From: Vitreoscilla massiliensis
GTDB taxonomy: Bacteria; Pseudomonadota; Gammaproteobacteria; Burkholderiales; Neisseriaceae
Assembly: GCF_001457815.1 (NCBI RefSeq)
Contig: NZ_LN898216.1
Location: 124,001-188,000, forward strand
Direction: 5' to 3'
DNA: 64,000 nt
In this document: one piece after another, positions 1 through 8,279 of the stretch
Layout of the letters: every line of letters starts with the position of its first letter
How positions within the stretch are numbered: position 1 is the first letter of the stretch
Notes under the pieces: model-generated
What the model was told of the DNA's origin: nothing
Databases searched by the model: none
Seen by the model: the letters and a program-made list of their open reading frames with translations, nothing else
Made by a program: the position numbers and the translations under genes

Positions 1-252
1 CTCATCGGCGACAATGTGACCCAAACCACGCACACACGCATCATGACCGCCAATGAAATCATGCTGCCTTGGCCTGAATTGGAAGCTTTGTTGGCACGTT
101 TAGACGATGCCTGCAAAGACAGCGATTACCGCTTGGTGCGTGAATTGCTGCTGGAAGCACCTACAGCCTTCCATCCAGCCGATCCGTTGTGTGATTTGAT
201 TTGGCAGCGACAAGTACAGCAACAAACTGAGCGTCCACACAAATCTGCTTAG
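1..252 (+). CDS. C-terminal end of a nucleotide-sugar 4,6-dehydratase (PglD/CapD-like), truncated by the window edge
   Basis: The reading frame is open from base 1 and ends at 252, giving about 83 residues. The start is outside the window. The visible part reads LIGDNVTQTTHTRIMTANE and then LPWPELEALLARL, which matches the C-terminal tail of membrane polysaccharide-biosynthesis dehydratases. In that family an EELLIG..., P/THPRIM...E tail follows the short-chain dehydrogenase fold. Such enzymes convert UDP-N-acetylglucosamine to the 4-keto-6-deoxy sugar used for surface glycans or protein glycosylation. The catalytic part is not visible, so the exact substrate cannot be told. The gene ends 20 bases before an uptake-word hairpin. 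Confidence 0.7.
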   Translation, partial: LIGDNVTQTTHTRIMTANEIMLPWPELEALLARLDDACKDSDYRLVRELLLEAPTAFHPADPLCDLIWQRQVQQQTERPHKSA

Positions 253-271
253 TCCTTGATGTGATGCATAC

Positions 272-305
272 AAGCGGCCTGTAAATATTTACAGGTCGCT
301 TTTTA
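272..305. terminator. Uptake-word inverted pair, likely terminator of the dehydratase gene
   Basis: Arms at 272-285 and 288-301 have a 2-base loop and one G-T pair in the lower stem. A T run follows on the plus strand. The arms are the recurrent word AAGCGGCCTGTAAA and its reverse complement, so the site is both a rho-independent terminator and a pair of candidate DNA uptake sequences. Confidence 0.75.
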
Positions 306-807
306 TTGTTCTTTGACTGTGCACCCACCAACTAATGTAATAACCCACTAATTTTCTGCTCTGGTAACTCCCTTAAAAAAAGATGCGTAAGAGTCCCAAA
401 ATAAACGATGCAATACAAGGGATTACCAAGCACAAGAGTGCCTTACTGGCTGTAAATCATCCAAATAAAACCATGATTGCGGCGACTGATGACTGTTTGA
501 TTGAAAATAGAAAGCTGAATAGGACAAGCCTATGCCCATATAATCAGCAAAAAACACTTTACTGGCCTGACCACACAAGAAGTGCACCTATAAATAGAAG
601 AAACAAGCAAACTTGTTACAGGCCGCTTATGGCTTAGCAATTTTAGAATATCGTCACAAACAAAAAGCTAAGAATCTGGCTTAATTGAGATGAGAAATGA
701 TAGGTGGCTTGCACCTACAGTTTAAGACTGGTGACCTTTATGAGCCAGCCATACTCATAAGATTCATTCTCTATCCACCCATGCCCTATTTATCTCATCC
801 ATCCATA
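306..807. other. Gene-free stretch of about 500 bases
   Basis: No open frame here has a ribosome site or recognisable protein sequence. A frame at 383-637 would encode 84 residues, but it resembles no family and looks like chance. One single uptake word in reverse orientation lies near 620-632. The composition is more AT-rich than the flanking genes. I see no RNA gene or mobile element remnant. Confidence 0.5.
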
Positions 808-843
808 AAAAAGCGGCCTGTAAACATTTACAGGCCGCTTTTT
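808..843. terminator. Uptake-word inverted pair, terminator of hisZ-purA
   Basis: Near-perfect stem of arms 808-824 and 827-843 with a 2-base loop. It is flanked by A and T runs, so it can act in both directions. It lies 29 bases beyond the stop of the minus-strand purA gene. Confidence 0.8.
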
Positions 844-872
844 ACATACTCCGTGTGTGACACACGCAAGCA

Positions 873-2165
873 TTATTTCAATGGGTGTTCCAATACGATG
901 GTTTCTTCGCGGTCTGGACCGGTAGAAATGATGGCGATTTTGGCGCCACAGATTTCTTCCAAACGGCTCAAATACGCTTTGGCATTCGCTGGCAAAGCAT
1001 CGTAGGTTTTCACGCCGAAAGTAGACTCAGTCCAACCTGGCATGGTTTCGTAGATAGGCTCGCAAGCGGCCACATCGTCGGCACCGAATGGGAAGATGTC
1101 GATGGTTTCGCCACGCAATTTGTAGCCCACACAGATTTTGATTTCATCCATGCCATCCATCACGTCCAATTTGGTCACGCACATGCCAGTGATGCCGTTC
1201 ACTTGAATAGAACGTTTCATCAAAGCCGCGTCGAACCAACCACAACGACGTGGGCGGCCTGTAACCGCACCAAATTCGTTACCTCGTTTGGCCAATCCAG
1301 CACCAACATCATCGAACAATTCAGTAGGGAATGGACCTGAACCCACGCGTGTGGTGTAGGCTTTAACGATGCCCAAGATGTAGTTCAATTTGTGTGGGCC
1401 CACGCCGGCACCTGCAGAAGCCGCACCGGCCACGCAGTTAGACGAAGTCACATATGGATACGTACCGTGATCGATGTCGAGCAAAGTACCTTGTGCGCCT
1501 TCAAATACCAAAGATTCGCCTTGGTCATTGATTTCGTTCAAGGTGCGCGATACGTCGCCCACCATAGGACGGATTTTTTCGGCCAAGCTGATGGCCAAGT
1601 TGTAAATCGCATCGGCTTCAATCGCCACTTGACCGTACAAACCCACCAATTGGCAGTTGTAAATGGCCAAAACGTCTTCGATTTTTTGACGCAACAACTC
1701 AGGTTGGAACAAGTCCATCACACGCACTGCGCGGCGAGCCACTTTGTCTTCGTAAGCTGGACCGATACCGCGACCAGTGGTACCGATTTTTTTGTCGCCT
1801 TTGGCCGCTTCACGAGCGTGATCCAAAGCCACATGGTAAGGCAAAATCAATGGGCAAGTTGGCGCGATGGTCAATTGTTTGGCCACGTCCACACCAGCAG
1901 CTTCCAATTCCGCCATTTCGCTTAACAAAGCTTCTGGAGAAACCACCACACCAGAACCGATGAAGCAGCGTTTGCCTGCGTGCAAAATACCACTTGGAAT
2001 CAAGCGCAATACGGTTTTTTTACCGCCTACCACCAAAGTGTGACCAGCATTGTGACCGCCTTGGTAACGAACCACGCCACTGGCTTGGTCGGTCAACCAG
2101 TCGACAATCTTGCCTTTACCTTCATCGCCCCATTGCGAGCCGACTACGACAACATTCTTAACCAT
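873..2165 (-). CDS. purA: Adenylosuccinate synthetase
   Basis: PurA joins IMP and aspartate using GTP to form adenylosuccinate, the first committed step to AMP, in the cytoplasm. The 430-residue protein is full length. It shows the N-terminal P-loop-like motif QWGDEGKGK at 11-19 with catalytic Asp14, and GGHNAGHT at 36-43 with His42. A GRPRR motif lies in the C-terminal half. I chose the ATG at 2165 because it starts the conserved MVKNVVVVGSQWGDEG and has AGGAAC 5-10 bases upstream; an upstream in-frame start at 2192 adds nine unconserved residues. It follows hisZ by 20 bases, an arrangement common in betaproteobacteria. A single uptake word near 1255 encodes part of the VTGRP segment. Confidence 0.97.
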   Translation of the reverse strand: MVKNVVVVGSQWGDEGKGKIVDWLTDQASGVVRYQGGHNAGHTLVVGGKKTVLRLIPSGILHAGKRCFIGSGVVVSPEALLSEMAELEAAGVDVAKQLTIAPTCPLILPYHVALDHAREAAKGDKKIGTTGRGIGPAYEDKVARRAVRVMDLFQPELLRQKIEDVLAIYNCQLVGLYGQVAIEADAIYNLAISLAEKIRPMVGDVSRTLNEINDQGESLVFEGAQGTLLDIDHGTYPYVTSSNCVAGAASAGAGVGPHKLNYILGIVKAYTTRVGSGPFPTELFDDVGAGLAKRGNEFGAVTGRPRRCGWFDAALMKRSIQVNGITGMCVTKLDVMDGMDEIKICVGYKLRGETIDIFPFGADDVAACEPIYETMPGWTESTFGVKTYDALPANAKAYLSRLEEICGAKIAIISTGPDREETIVLEHPLK

Positions 2166-2185
2166 TGTTTGTTCCTGCAAAAAAA

Positions 2186-3346
2186 TTAACAATCACAAGG
2201 CACGACTTTCCATGCCCCGTCTTTTAATACCAATTCACGATCACAGTGCAGCGTTGCCCCACTGTCATTCAGATAATCGATGACCACCACTTCGCCGTTA
2301 TGGCGCAACTTGTTCATTTCCTCACGCGCATCATTGGCTGCCGCTGCCGCGACTTTAATGCCTTGACGGGCTGGGCGTTGTGGCAATACATGTATCAAAT
2401 CACGCAAATCCAAACTGAAACCGGTGGCTGGACGGGCGCGGCCAAACTGGCTGCCCAAACCATCGTAACGACCACCACGTGCCAACGCATCTGGCCAACC
2501 CGGTGCATACGCGGCAAACAATAAGCCAGTGTGGTAAGAGTCATTGCGCAATATCGACAAATCAATGTGCACTTTATAGGCTTTGAATTGCTTGCATATG
2601 GCTTTTAACGCATCCAATGCGTCCTGTACGCCTTTAATCGCCGGCAAATCTTCACGGGCACGGCGCAATACCGTTTCCACATCGCCATACAAAGTTGGCA
2701 ACACCGCGAAAGTTTCCTTCCAAATGGTGTCAATGTCCCAATCTTGCATTGCCGCCAACACCGCTTCGCTGTCTTTGTCTTTCATCAAGTACAACAAGCT
2801 GTCGCGTTGTGCTTGGGTTAAGGCCGCTTTGTCAGCCAAGGCTTGGAAAATGCCCACATGACCCAAAGACAAATACACCTCTTGCGCATGTGCCAGCGTC
2901 AAGGTTTTCAGCATCAAGTCGATGATTTCCACATCGGCTTCTATGCCTTCATAACCGTACAATTCCGCACCAATTTGCAAAGGCTCACGCGTACTGAGCA
3001 AGCTGTCTGGGCGCGCATGCACGGTAGAACCTGCATAACACAAACGGTTAATGCCATCATTTGCGGCCAATAAATGGGCATCAATGCGCGCCACTTGCGG
3101 GGTAATGTCCGCACGCACGCCCAATTGACGGCCACTGATTTGATCGACGATGCGCACGGTTTTCAGTGCCAAGCCTTCGTCTATGTCCAGTAATAATGAT
3201 GAGGTGTATTCGAGTAAGGGTGGACTCACGAGCTCATAGCCGTGTACCCTAAAGAGACCTAAAAGTGCTTCCTTGGCACTTTCCAATTGCCGTGCAGTAG
3301 ACGGCAAAATATCGGCAATGTATTCAGGTAATTGCCAAGATTGCAT
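2186..3346 (-). CDS. hisZ: ATP phosphoribosyltransferase regulatory subunit
   Basis: HisZ is a histidyl-tRNA synthetase-like protein without charging activity. It forms a complex with the short HisG and makes the first enzyme of histidine synthesis feedback-sensitive. The 386-residue protein shows the class II synthetase core: a YELVSPPLLEYTSSLL segment near the N-terminus, VRADITPQVARI, and REPLQIGAELYG. The length is typical of HisZ and shorter than a true HisRS, and no C-terminal anticodon-binding domain is visible. It is transcribed with purA, 20 bases downstream. HisG is not in the window. Confidence 0.93.
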   Translation of the reverse strand: MQSWQLPEYIADILPSTARQLESAKEALLGLFRVHGYELVSPPLLEYTSSLLLDIDEGLALKTVRIVDQISGRQLGVRADITPQVARIDAHLLAANDGINRLCYAGSTVHARPDSLLSTREPLQIGAELYGYEGIEADVEIIDLMLKTLTLAHAQEVYLSLGHVGIFQALADKAALTQAQRDSLLYLMKDKDSEAVLAAMQDWDIDTIWKETFAVLPTLYGDVETVLRRAREDLPAIKGVQDALDALKAICKQFKAYKVHIDLSILRNDSYHTGLLFAAYAPGWPDALARGGRYDGLGSQFGRARPATGFSLDLRDLIHVLPQRPARQGIKVAAAAANDAREEMNKLRHNGEVVVIDYLNDSGATLHCDRELVLKDGAWKVVPCDC

Positions 3347-3445
3347 GTGCGACTCGCTTTGTTTTTACAAAAGAAAAGGCGGGGTTTGCACCCACCTTCG
3401 ACAGTTTTAGTCCTGATAGTAACACAAGCCGCAAAAATCCGCAGC

Positions 3446-3471
3446 AAAAACCTGTGTGTACAGGTTTTTTT
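3446..3471. terminator. Hairpin terminator after uppP
   Basis: Stem AAAAACCTGT (3446-3455), a GTGT loop, and the matching arm at 3460-3469, flanked by A and T runs. It lies immediately beyond the uppP stop on the minus strand. Unlike most terminators here it is not built from the uptake word. Confidence 0.75.
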
Positions 3472-3475
3472 GTGT

Positions 3476-4285
3476 TTACAAACTGAAGTATGTGAACAAG
3501 AGAATACCAGCAATGATGCGGTACCAACCCCAAGGTTTGAAACCGTATTTTTTGATGATGCCAATGAAAAACTTCATTGCCACCAAGGCCACCAAGAAAG
3601 CCACCACGATGCCGACCAAGAAAATGGGCAGGTTTTGCGGTGTGGCCATCATCATTTCGATGCCGGTTAAGCCTTGTCCTTCCGTGCCCCACTCTTTCAC
3701 AAACAAAGAGTAAGTGGTCACCGCCAACATGGTTGGTACGGCCAAGAAGAATGAAAACTCGGCCGCCGCTTGGCGCGACAAACCTTGTTGCATACCGCCG
3801 ATAATCGAAGCCGCAGAGCGGCTGGTACCGGGCATCATCGCCAAACATTGCCAAAAACCAATGGCCACCGCTTTGCGTATGGTGACTTCTTTTTCCGAAA
3901 ATACGGTTGGCTTGGTAAACCATTTATCGACAAACAGCAAGACCACCCCACCGATGATGAGCATCACCGCAATCGGACGTGGGCTGCCTAACACCGCTTC
4001 AATTTTGTCATCAAACAATTTGCCCAAAACCAAGGCCGGCACCACCGCACAAGCCAATTTCACATACAAACCCAAATTGTTCTTATCAAAAAACTTGCGC
4101 CAATACATCACCACCACCGACAAAATACTGCCCAATTGGATGGACACCATGAACATTTTCACAAAAGCATCTTCTTGGATGCCAAAGAACGAGCTGGTGA
4201 ATATCATGTGAGCGGTTGAAGACACCGGCAAAAACTCGGTCAAACCTTCAACGATGGCGATAATGATTGCTTCAAAAAAATTCAT
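3476..4285 (-). CDS. uppP: Undecaprenyl-diphosphatase (BacA family)
   Basis: UppP removes a phosphate from undecaprenyl pyrophosphate at the inner membrane, recycling the lipid carrier for peptidoglycan and other surface polymers. Raised dosage gives bacitracin resistance. The 269-residue protein is a typical multi-pass membrane protein with both family motifs: EGLTEFLPVSSTAHM near residues 13-27 and PGTSRSAASIIGG in the middle. The flanking Glu and Arg residues expected for catalysis are present. It stands alone between two terminators and so is probably its own transcript. Confidence 0.95.
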   Translation of the reverse strand: MNFFEAIIIAIVEGLTEFLPVSSTAHMIFTSSFFGIQEDAFVKMFMVSIQLGSILSVVVMYWRKFFDKNNLGLYVKLACAVVPALVLGKLFDDKIEAVLGSPRPIAVMLIIGGVVLLFVDKWFTKPTVFSEKEVTIRKAVAIGFWQCLAMMPGTSRSAASIIGGMQQGLSRQAAAEFSFFLAVPTMLAVTTYSLFVKEWGTEGQGLTGIEMMMATPQNLPIFLVGIVVAFLVALVAMKFFIGIIKKYGFKPWGWYRIIAGILLFTYFSL

Positions 4286-4320
4286 TTATTCTTAACCTGT
4301 AATAGCGGCCTGTAACAACA

Positions 4321-4345
4321 AACAGGCAGCCTATAGCTGCCTGTT
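4321..4345. terminator. Hairpin terminator of dsbA
   Basis: Arms AACAGGCAGC (4321-4330) and GCTGCCTGTT (4336-4345) with a 5-base loop, 12 bases past the dsbA stop. A single uptake word at 4302-4313 lies beside it. The T run on the minus strand is short, so termination may be partial. Confidence 0.6.
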
Positions 4346-4356
4346 CTGCACTCACA

Positions 4357-5043
4357 TTATTGGTTTGCTTGGCTGGCCAAACGTGAACCTGTGGCTTTCA
4401 CTTTCAACACTGGTTTGGCTTGCGCCGCTGGCATGCCGCGCTCAGTGCGCACTTTTTGCACCAGCTCATCCAATTTGCCCATGTCTTGCGATTGCAATTG
4501 GTATTTGCCACCCACAATAATGGTCGGCGTGCCTTGGATTTTGTATTTGGTCGACAATTCGGCCATGTTTTTGGCTTCTACTTGGTTTTGAAAACCATTG
4601 TAAGCGGCCAATAATTTTTTACCGTCAAACGAGGTTTGCTGTTCAGCCCATTGTTTGAAGGTATCGGGATTGCTCAAATCCACACCATCATCCATCACTG
4701 CTTTGAAAATGGCCGGATTGGCTTGTGCTTTCAAACCCGTGGCATTCACAGCGGCGGCAATGCGCGCCAAACCCAAGTGTTCAGGACGCCATACCACGTG
4801 TTCGCCGCGGAAGTAAGTATCGGTTGGGAAGGTTTTCACATGCGCCGACATCGTTGGTTCCAAATGCTTACAATGGATACAGAAGTAACCAAAAAACTCC
4901 AACACTTCAATTTTATCTTGTTGCAATTGCGGAATGGCTTCTGGCAAAACAACGTAATCGGTTCCTTCTACCAAAGCAGCTTGAGACACGCCGACCATAC
5001 CCACCGTCATCACCGCTGCTGCCATTAATTTTTTAAACAACAT
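4357..5043 (-). CDS. dsbA: Thiol:disulfide interchange protein DsbA
   Basis: DsbA is the periplasmic oxidase that puts disulfide bonds into exported proteins, including type IV pilus components in Neisseriaceae. The 228-residue precursor has a signal peptide (MLFKKLMAAAVMTVGMVG then SQA) and the thioredoxin-fold active site CIHC at residues 55-58. The cis-proline loop is the GTPTIIVGG segment. The dipeptide between the cysteines is Ile-His instead of the usual Pro-His, which would alter redox potential. I chose the ATG at 5043 because AAGGA sits 6 bases upstream; the in-frame ATG at 5049 would directly abut that site. It lies 21 bases from the SPOR gene and may be cotranscribed with it. Confidence 0.93.
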   Translation of the reverse strand: MLFKKLMAAAVMTVGMVGVSQAALVEGTDYVVLPEAIPQLQQDKIEVLEFFGYFCIHCKHLEPTMSAHVKTFPTDTYFRGEHVVWRPEHLGLARIAAAVNATGLKAQANPAIFKAVMDDGVDLSNPDTFKQWAEQQTSFDGKKLLAAYNGFQNQVEAKNMAELSTKYKIQGTPTIIVGGKYQLQSQDMGKLDELVQKVRTERGMPAAQAKPVLKVKATGSRLASQANQ

Positions 5044-5064
5044 ACACATTCCTTATCTTATGGA

Positions 5065-5874
5065 CTAATTTGCACCAACGGCAATCGAGTCTATGCCATT
5101 ATTGCTTAATTGTTTGCGCACTTGCGCGGCTTTGCCTTCATTCATGCGGCCTGTACGCACACGGTGTACCGGTTTGCCGTTTACTTGGGCACTTTCCACT
5201 TGCGCAGAAATGCCTAACAAAGCCAATTTGGCACGCTGTGCTTCTGCTTGTTCTTTGCTGCCAAATGAGCCGGCCTGTAATTTCACACTGCGACCACCAT
5301 CGGCTTTGGCCTGAGGTTTTTCCACATGTTTTTCAGCTGGCTTTTCAACCTGTTTTTTCGCGGCCTCTTGGTTGGCGGCGCGGGCTTTTTCTACGCTACC
5401 ATGTTCCAAAATTTGCTCAGGCGTTGGCTTGGTACTTGGTTTGTGTTCTGGAGGCTGTTTGCCCTCAGGTTTTTTGTCTGGATGCGGCGTGTGCGGTTTT
5501 TTATCGCCTGGTTGCAATTTAGAGCCGCCATCGCCTTTGATTTCAGGCACTTTAGGCAATACTGGTTTTTGTGAGCCCTCGTCCTCGCCACCATCCACTT
5601 CACTGGCAGCGCCCTGTTCACCTTCTGAACCTGCGCTTGCAGATGCCGCAGACGCATTCAGATGCTCAGGCAGCTGCGCCTTATTCGGCACGATGATTTC
5701 GGTTTGGGTCGGTTCAGAAGCCTTAGGCGGCTCGGTCGGCATTTTTTGTTTGTTCAAAAACCACAACAAAATTGCGATGATGATGGCACCTAAAATCAAT
5801 CCGATTAATATGCCATTTAAGGTTTGCCCCAAAGATTTGGATTTACTTTGGCGCTGGTACGTCTTTTTAGCCAT
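5065..5874 (-). CDS. SPOR-domain membrane protein, FtsN-like
   Basis: The 269-residue protein has a short basic cytoplasmic tail (MAKKTYQRQSKSKSLG) and one membrane helix (GILIGLILGAIIIAILLWFL). A long linker rich in Pro, Lys, Glu and Gln follows, then a C-terminal SPOR domain (VKLQAGSFGSKEQAEAQ to the end). SPOR domains bind denuded glycan strands at the division septum, and this architecture is that of FtsN and related cell-division proteins. I chose ATG 5874, which has a GAGAAAG ribosome site; the in-frame TTG at 5892 overlaps that site. It lies upstream of dsbA on the same strand and downstream of comM. Assignment as the true FtsN is an inference from architecture. Confidence 0.8.
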   Translation of the reverse strand: MAKKTYQRQSKSKSLGQTLNGILIGLILGAIIIAILLWFLNKQKMPTEPPKASEPTQTEIIVPNKAQLPEHLNASAASASAGSEGEQGAASEVDGGEDEGSQKPVLPKVPEIKGDGGSKLQPGDKKPHTPHPDKKPEGKQPPEHKPSTKPTPEQILEHGSVEKARAANQEAAKKQVEKPAEKHVEKPQAKADGGRSVKLQAGSFGSKEQAEAQRAKLALLGISAQVESAQVNGKPVHRVRTGRMNEGKAAQVRKQLSNNGIDSIAVGAN

Positions 5875-5909
5875 GTAATGAAACTTTCTCAACGCTTATG
5901 CGCATAATA

Positions 5910-7436
5910 TTACCAAGATTTGTGCCCCAACTGAAGCTGATTGCTCCAAGCCCGTCGGAACTGTATGGCCTCAACAATGTGGCTGGGTTGAACCACGGCA
6001 TCGCTGTGCAAATCTGCACAGGTTCGTGCCACTCGCAGCAATCTGTGGTAACTGCGGGCTGACAAGTTTAAATCATTCATCAATTTGGACAAATACTGCG
6101 CCGCATCGGCACCGATGGCCGCGACGCTGTCCAATTCATCCACATTCAAAGCCGCATTGCTTTTGCCTTGACGCTGCCATTGCGTCTCATGCGCTTGCAA
6201 CACCCGTTCACGCACTTGGGCACTGCTTTCAGGCCGCTTGGTACTGGTCAAATCCTGCTCACTCAATTGCGGCACTTCAATAATCAAATCAATGCGATCG
6301 AGCAACGGGCCGGAAATCTTATCGCGGTAACGCTGTATCGTTTCCATAGAGCAACGACAAGGCCGACTGGCATGGCCAAAATAGCCACACGGGCATGGAT
6401 TCATCGCCGCCACCAACTGAAACCGCGCCGGAAACACCGCATTGCGACTGGCCCTGGAAATGTGAATTTCACCACTTTCCAAAGGCTCGCGCAGCGCTTC
6501 CAATACCTTGCGGTCAAACTCAGGCAGCTCATCCAAAAACAACACGCCACAATGCGCCAGCGAAATTGCCCCCGGTCGTGGGTCTGAACCGCCGCCGACC
6601 AAAGCCACCGCCGAAGCCGAATGGTGCGGCATTTGAAACGGCCGCGCTTGTGGCAACACTTCGGCACTGCCTTGCATCAGCAATGAGCGAATGCTGGCCA
6701 CGCTCAAGCGTTCGTCCAACGACAGCGGCGGTAAAATACTGGGCAAGCGTTGTGCCAACATCGATTTACCAGTACCGGGCGGCCCCAACATCAACAAATT
6801 GTGGCCACCAGCGGCAGTCACTTCCAAGGCACGGCGCGCGCTGTACTGGCCTTTGACCTCGCTCAAATCAGCCATCGCACTCAAATCCAGCACGGGCTCA
6901 GTCACCTGCACCACACTCAATGGCGTGACGCGATTCAAATGCGCCGCAACTTCAGCCAAACTGGCGGCTGCGTAAATATCTGTGTGCTGCAACAAGGCTG
7001 CTTGCGCCGCACTGTCACTGGGCAACACAAACGCCCGTCCCGAATGGGCACACGATACTGCCATTGCCAGCGCACCGCGTATGCCACGCAAGCGGCCTGA
7101 AAGTGCCAATTCGCCAGCAAATTCGTATTGCGCCACATCATCGGCCATGACTTGCCCCGATGCGACCAAGATGCCGATTGCTATCGGCAAATCAAAGCGG
7201 CCTGAATCCTTGGGCAAATCGGCAGGTGCCAAATTCACGGTGATTTTTTTGGCGGGGAAATCGAAACCCGACTGCAAGATGGCTGCCCTGACCCGATCGC
7301 GGCTTTCTTTCACCTCGGTATCGGGCAAACCAACGATGTTAAATGCGGGCAAACCATTGGCCAAGTGGGCTTCTACCTCCACCAAAGGTGCGTCCATACC
7401 GCTCAAAGCGCGGGAACACACCGTGGCCAATGACAT
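5910..7436 (-). CDS. comM: ComM/YifB-family AAA+ ATPase, natural-transformation helicase
   Basis: ComM is a hexameric helicase that extends heteroduplex by branch migration when taken-up DNA recombines with the chromosome. The 508 residues are the normal length. The N-terminal Lon-like fold begins MSLATVCSRALSGMDAPLVEVE. The magnesium-chelatase AAA+ domain has Walker A GPPGTGKS at 218-225 and Walker B LFLDELPEF near 300. A C-terminal YifB domain carries a Cys-rich CPCGYFGHASRPCRCS element. The gene contains three copies of GCGGCCTGAA-type words (near 6230, 7089 and 7197), a variant of the window-wide uptake word. It is 19 bases downstream of ubiK. Confidence 0.93.
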   Translation of the reverse strand: MSLATVCSRALSGMDAPLVEVEAHLANGLPAFNIVGLPDTEVKESRDRVRAAILQSGFDFPAKKITVNLAPADLPKDSGRFDLPIAIGILVASGQVMADDVAQYEFAGELALSGRLRGIRGALAMAVSCAHSGRAFVLPSDSAAQAALLQHTDIYAAASLAEVAAHLNRVTPLSVVQVTEPVLDLSAMADLSEVKGQYSARRALEVTAAGGHNLLMLGPPGTGKSMLAQRLPSILPPLSLDERLSVASIRSLLMQGSAEVLPQARPFQMPHHSASAVALVGGGSDPRPGAISLAHCGVLFLDELPEFDRKVLEALREPLESGEIHISRASRNAVFPARFQLVAAMNPCPCGYFGHASRPCRCSMETIQRYRDKISGPLLDRIDLIIEVPQLSEQDLTSTKRPESSAQVRERVLQAHETQWQRQGKSNAALNVDELDSVAAIGADAAQYLSKLMNDLNLSARSYHRLLRVARTCADLHSDAVVQPSHIVEAIQFRRAWSNQLQLGHKSW

Positions 7437-7455
7437 GGTTTGCCCCTAAAGAGTA

Positions 7456-7782
7456 TTAAGCCTCTTTATTTTGCTGTTCTTCGGCCACTACCTTGGCGGC
7501 GGCAGCTTCTGCGGTCTCAACCGCGTCTTCAACGGTAGCTTCGGTGAAGGTTTGTGCCGCTTCTAAGGCCGCCACACGTTGTTCCAATTGCGTCAGCAAT
7601 TCGCGTGTTTTGATCAACACCTGTTGTTGGATATCAAATTCTTCGCGGGTCACCAAATCCATGCGATTGAAAGCCGAGCCCATCAACGATTTGACATTTT
7701 TTTCGATGTCTTTGGCTGGGCTTTGTGCAATGGTGTCGCCCAATTTAGACGAAATCTCTTCAAAGATTTTTTTGGCTATCAT
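7456..7782 (-). CDS. ubiK: Ubiquinone biosynthesis accessory factor UbiK (BMFP family)
   Basis: UbiK helps ubiquinone biosynthesis as an accessory of the Ubi complex, working with UbiJ. The 108-residue protein begins MIAKKIFEEISSKLGDTIAQSP, then shows the family segment MGSAFNRMDLVTREEFDIQQQVL. A coiled coil (TRELLTQLEQRVAALEAAQ) and an Ala/Glu-rich tail follow. The start has AAAGGAAG eight bases upstream. It leads a two-gene unit with comM, an adjacency often seen in betaproteobacteria. Confidence 0.88.
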   Translation of the reverse strand: MIAKKIFEEISSKLGDTIAQSPAKDIEKNVKSLMGSAFNRMDLVTREEFDIQQQVLIKTRELLTQLEQRVAALEAAQTFTEATVEDAVETAEAAAAKVVAEEQQNKEA

Positions 7783-7847
7783 GTCGTGCTTCCTTTATCA
7801 AATTGTTGGTTTGCAGCCATTGTAATGGAAAACTGCGCTGCAGCGCA

Positions 7848-8279
7848 TCAACGGTTCACATTCAACGCTGTTTGGTATTTTTGTTCACCCACCCGCCAAG
7901 TGGCGATGTAATCGGCACGGTTTAAGGTGCAAATCGGCAGGCGAATTTCCGCTTGCCAATGTTTGCCATCGTCGCTGATTAATTTGTAGCGGTTGTAACC
8001 GATTTCCATGTCCACCATGCTGAAACTCACCGACACCTCAGGCACAGCCTCGGCCGTGGTCAATTCGATGTAAAACGGTTGGTTCAGCTTCAGTTCGGCG
8101 CGGCTTTTTACTTGCGTGTTGGCGCCCAAGCGGCAACCTTGTTGCAATTGGCAAGGTACCATCGGTGCATCCAAGGCTTGGCCTTCTTTGATGTCTTCAA
8201 ACGCCAATACCGCCACCACTTTGGCAAACACAAACGCCACCACCACGATGGCAATCAGCAAATACACATGTTTTTTCAT
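7848..8279 (-). CDS. Membrane-anchored protein of unknown function
   Basis: I do not recognise a family. The 143 residues start with MKKHVYLLIAIVVVAFVFAK, a membrane anchor or uncleaved signal, followed by a beta-rich extracytoplasmic part. Two Cys pairs (VPCQLQQGC and PICTL) could form disulfides, which fits a periplasmic location. The start codon overlaps the stop of the upstream Nudix gene (ATGA), so it is translationally coupled and is the last gene of the recO operon. A periplasmic domain carried on a thin anchor is all that can be said. Confidence 0.65.
   Translation of the reverse strand: MKKHVYLLIAIVVVAFVFAKVVAVLAFEDIKEGQALDAPMVPCQLQQGCRLGANTQVKSRAELKLNQPFYIELTTAEAVPEVSVSFSMVDMEIGYNRYKLISDDGKHWQAEIRLPICTLNRADYIATWRVGEQKYQTALNVNR

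Noticed and set aside
383..637. An 84-residue plus-strand frame in the first gene-free stretch
   Set aside because: No ribosome site, no recognisable domain, and atypical codon use. I treat it as chance.
3324..3923. A 199-residue minus-strand frame overlapping uppP
   Set aside because: It is a shifted reading of uppP and the spacer after it. The uppP frame has all family motifs.
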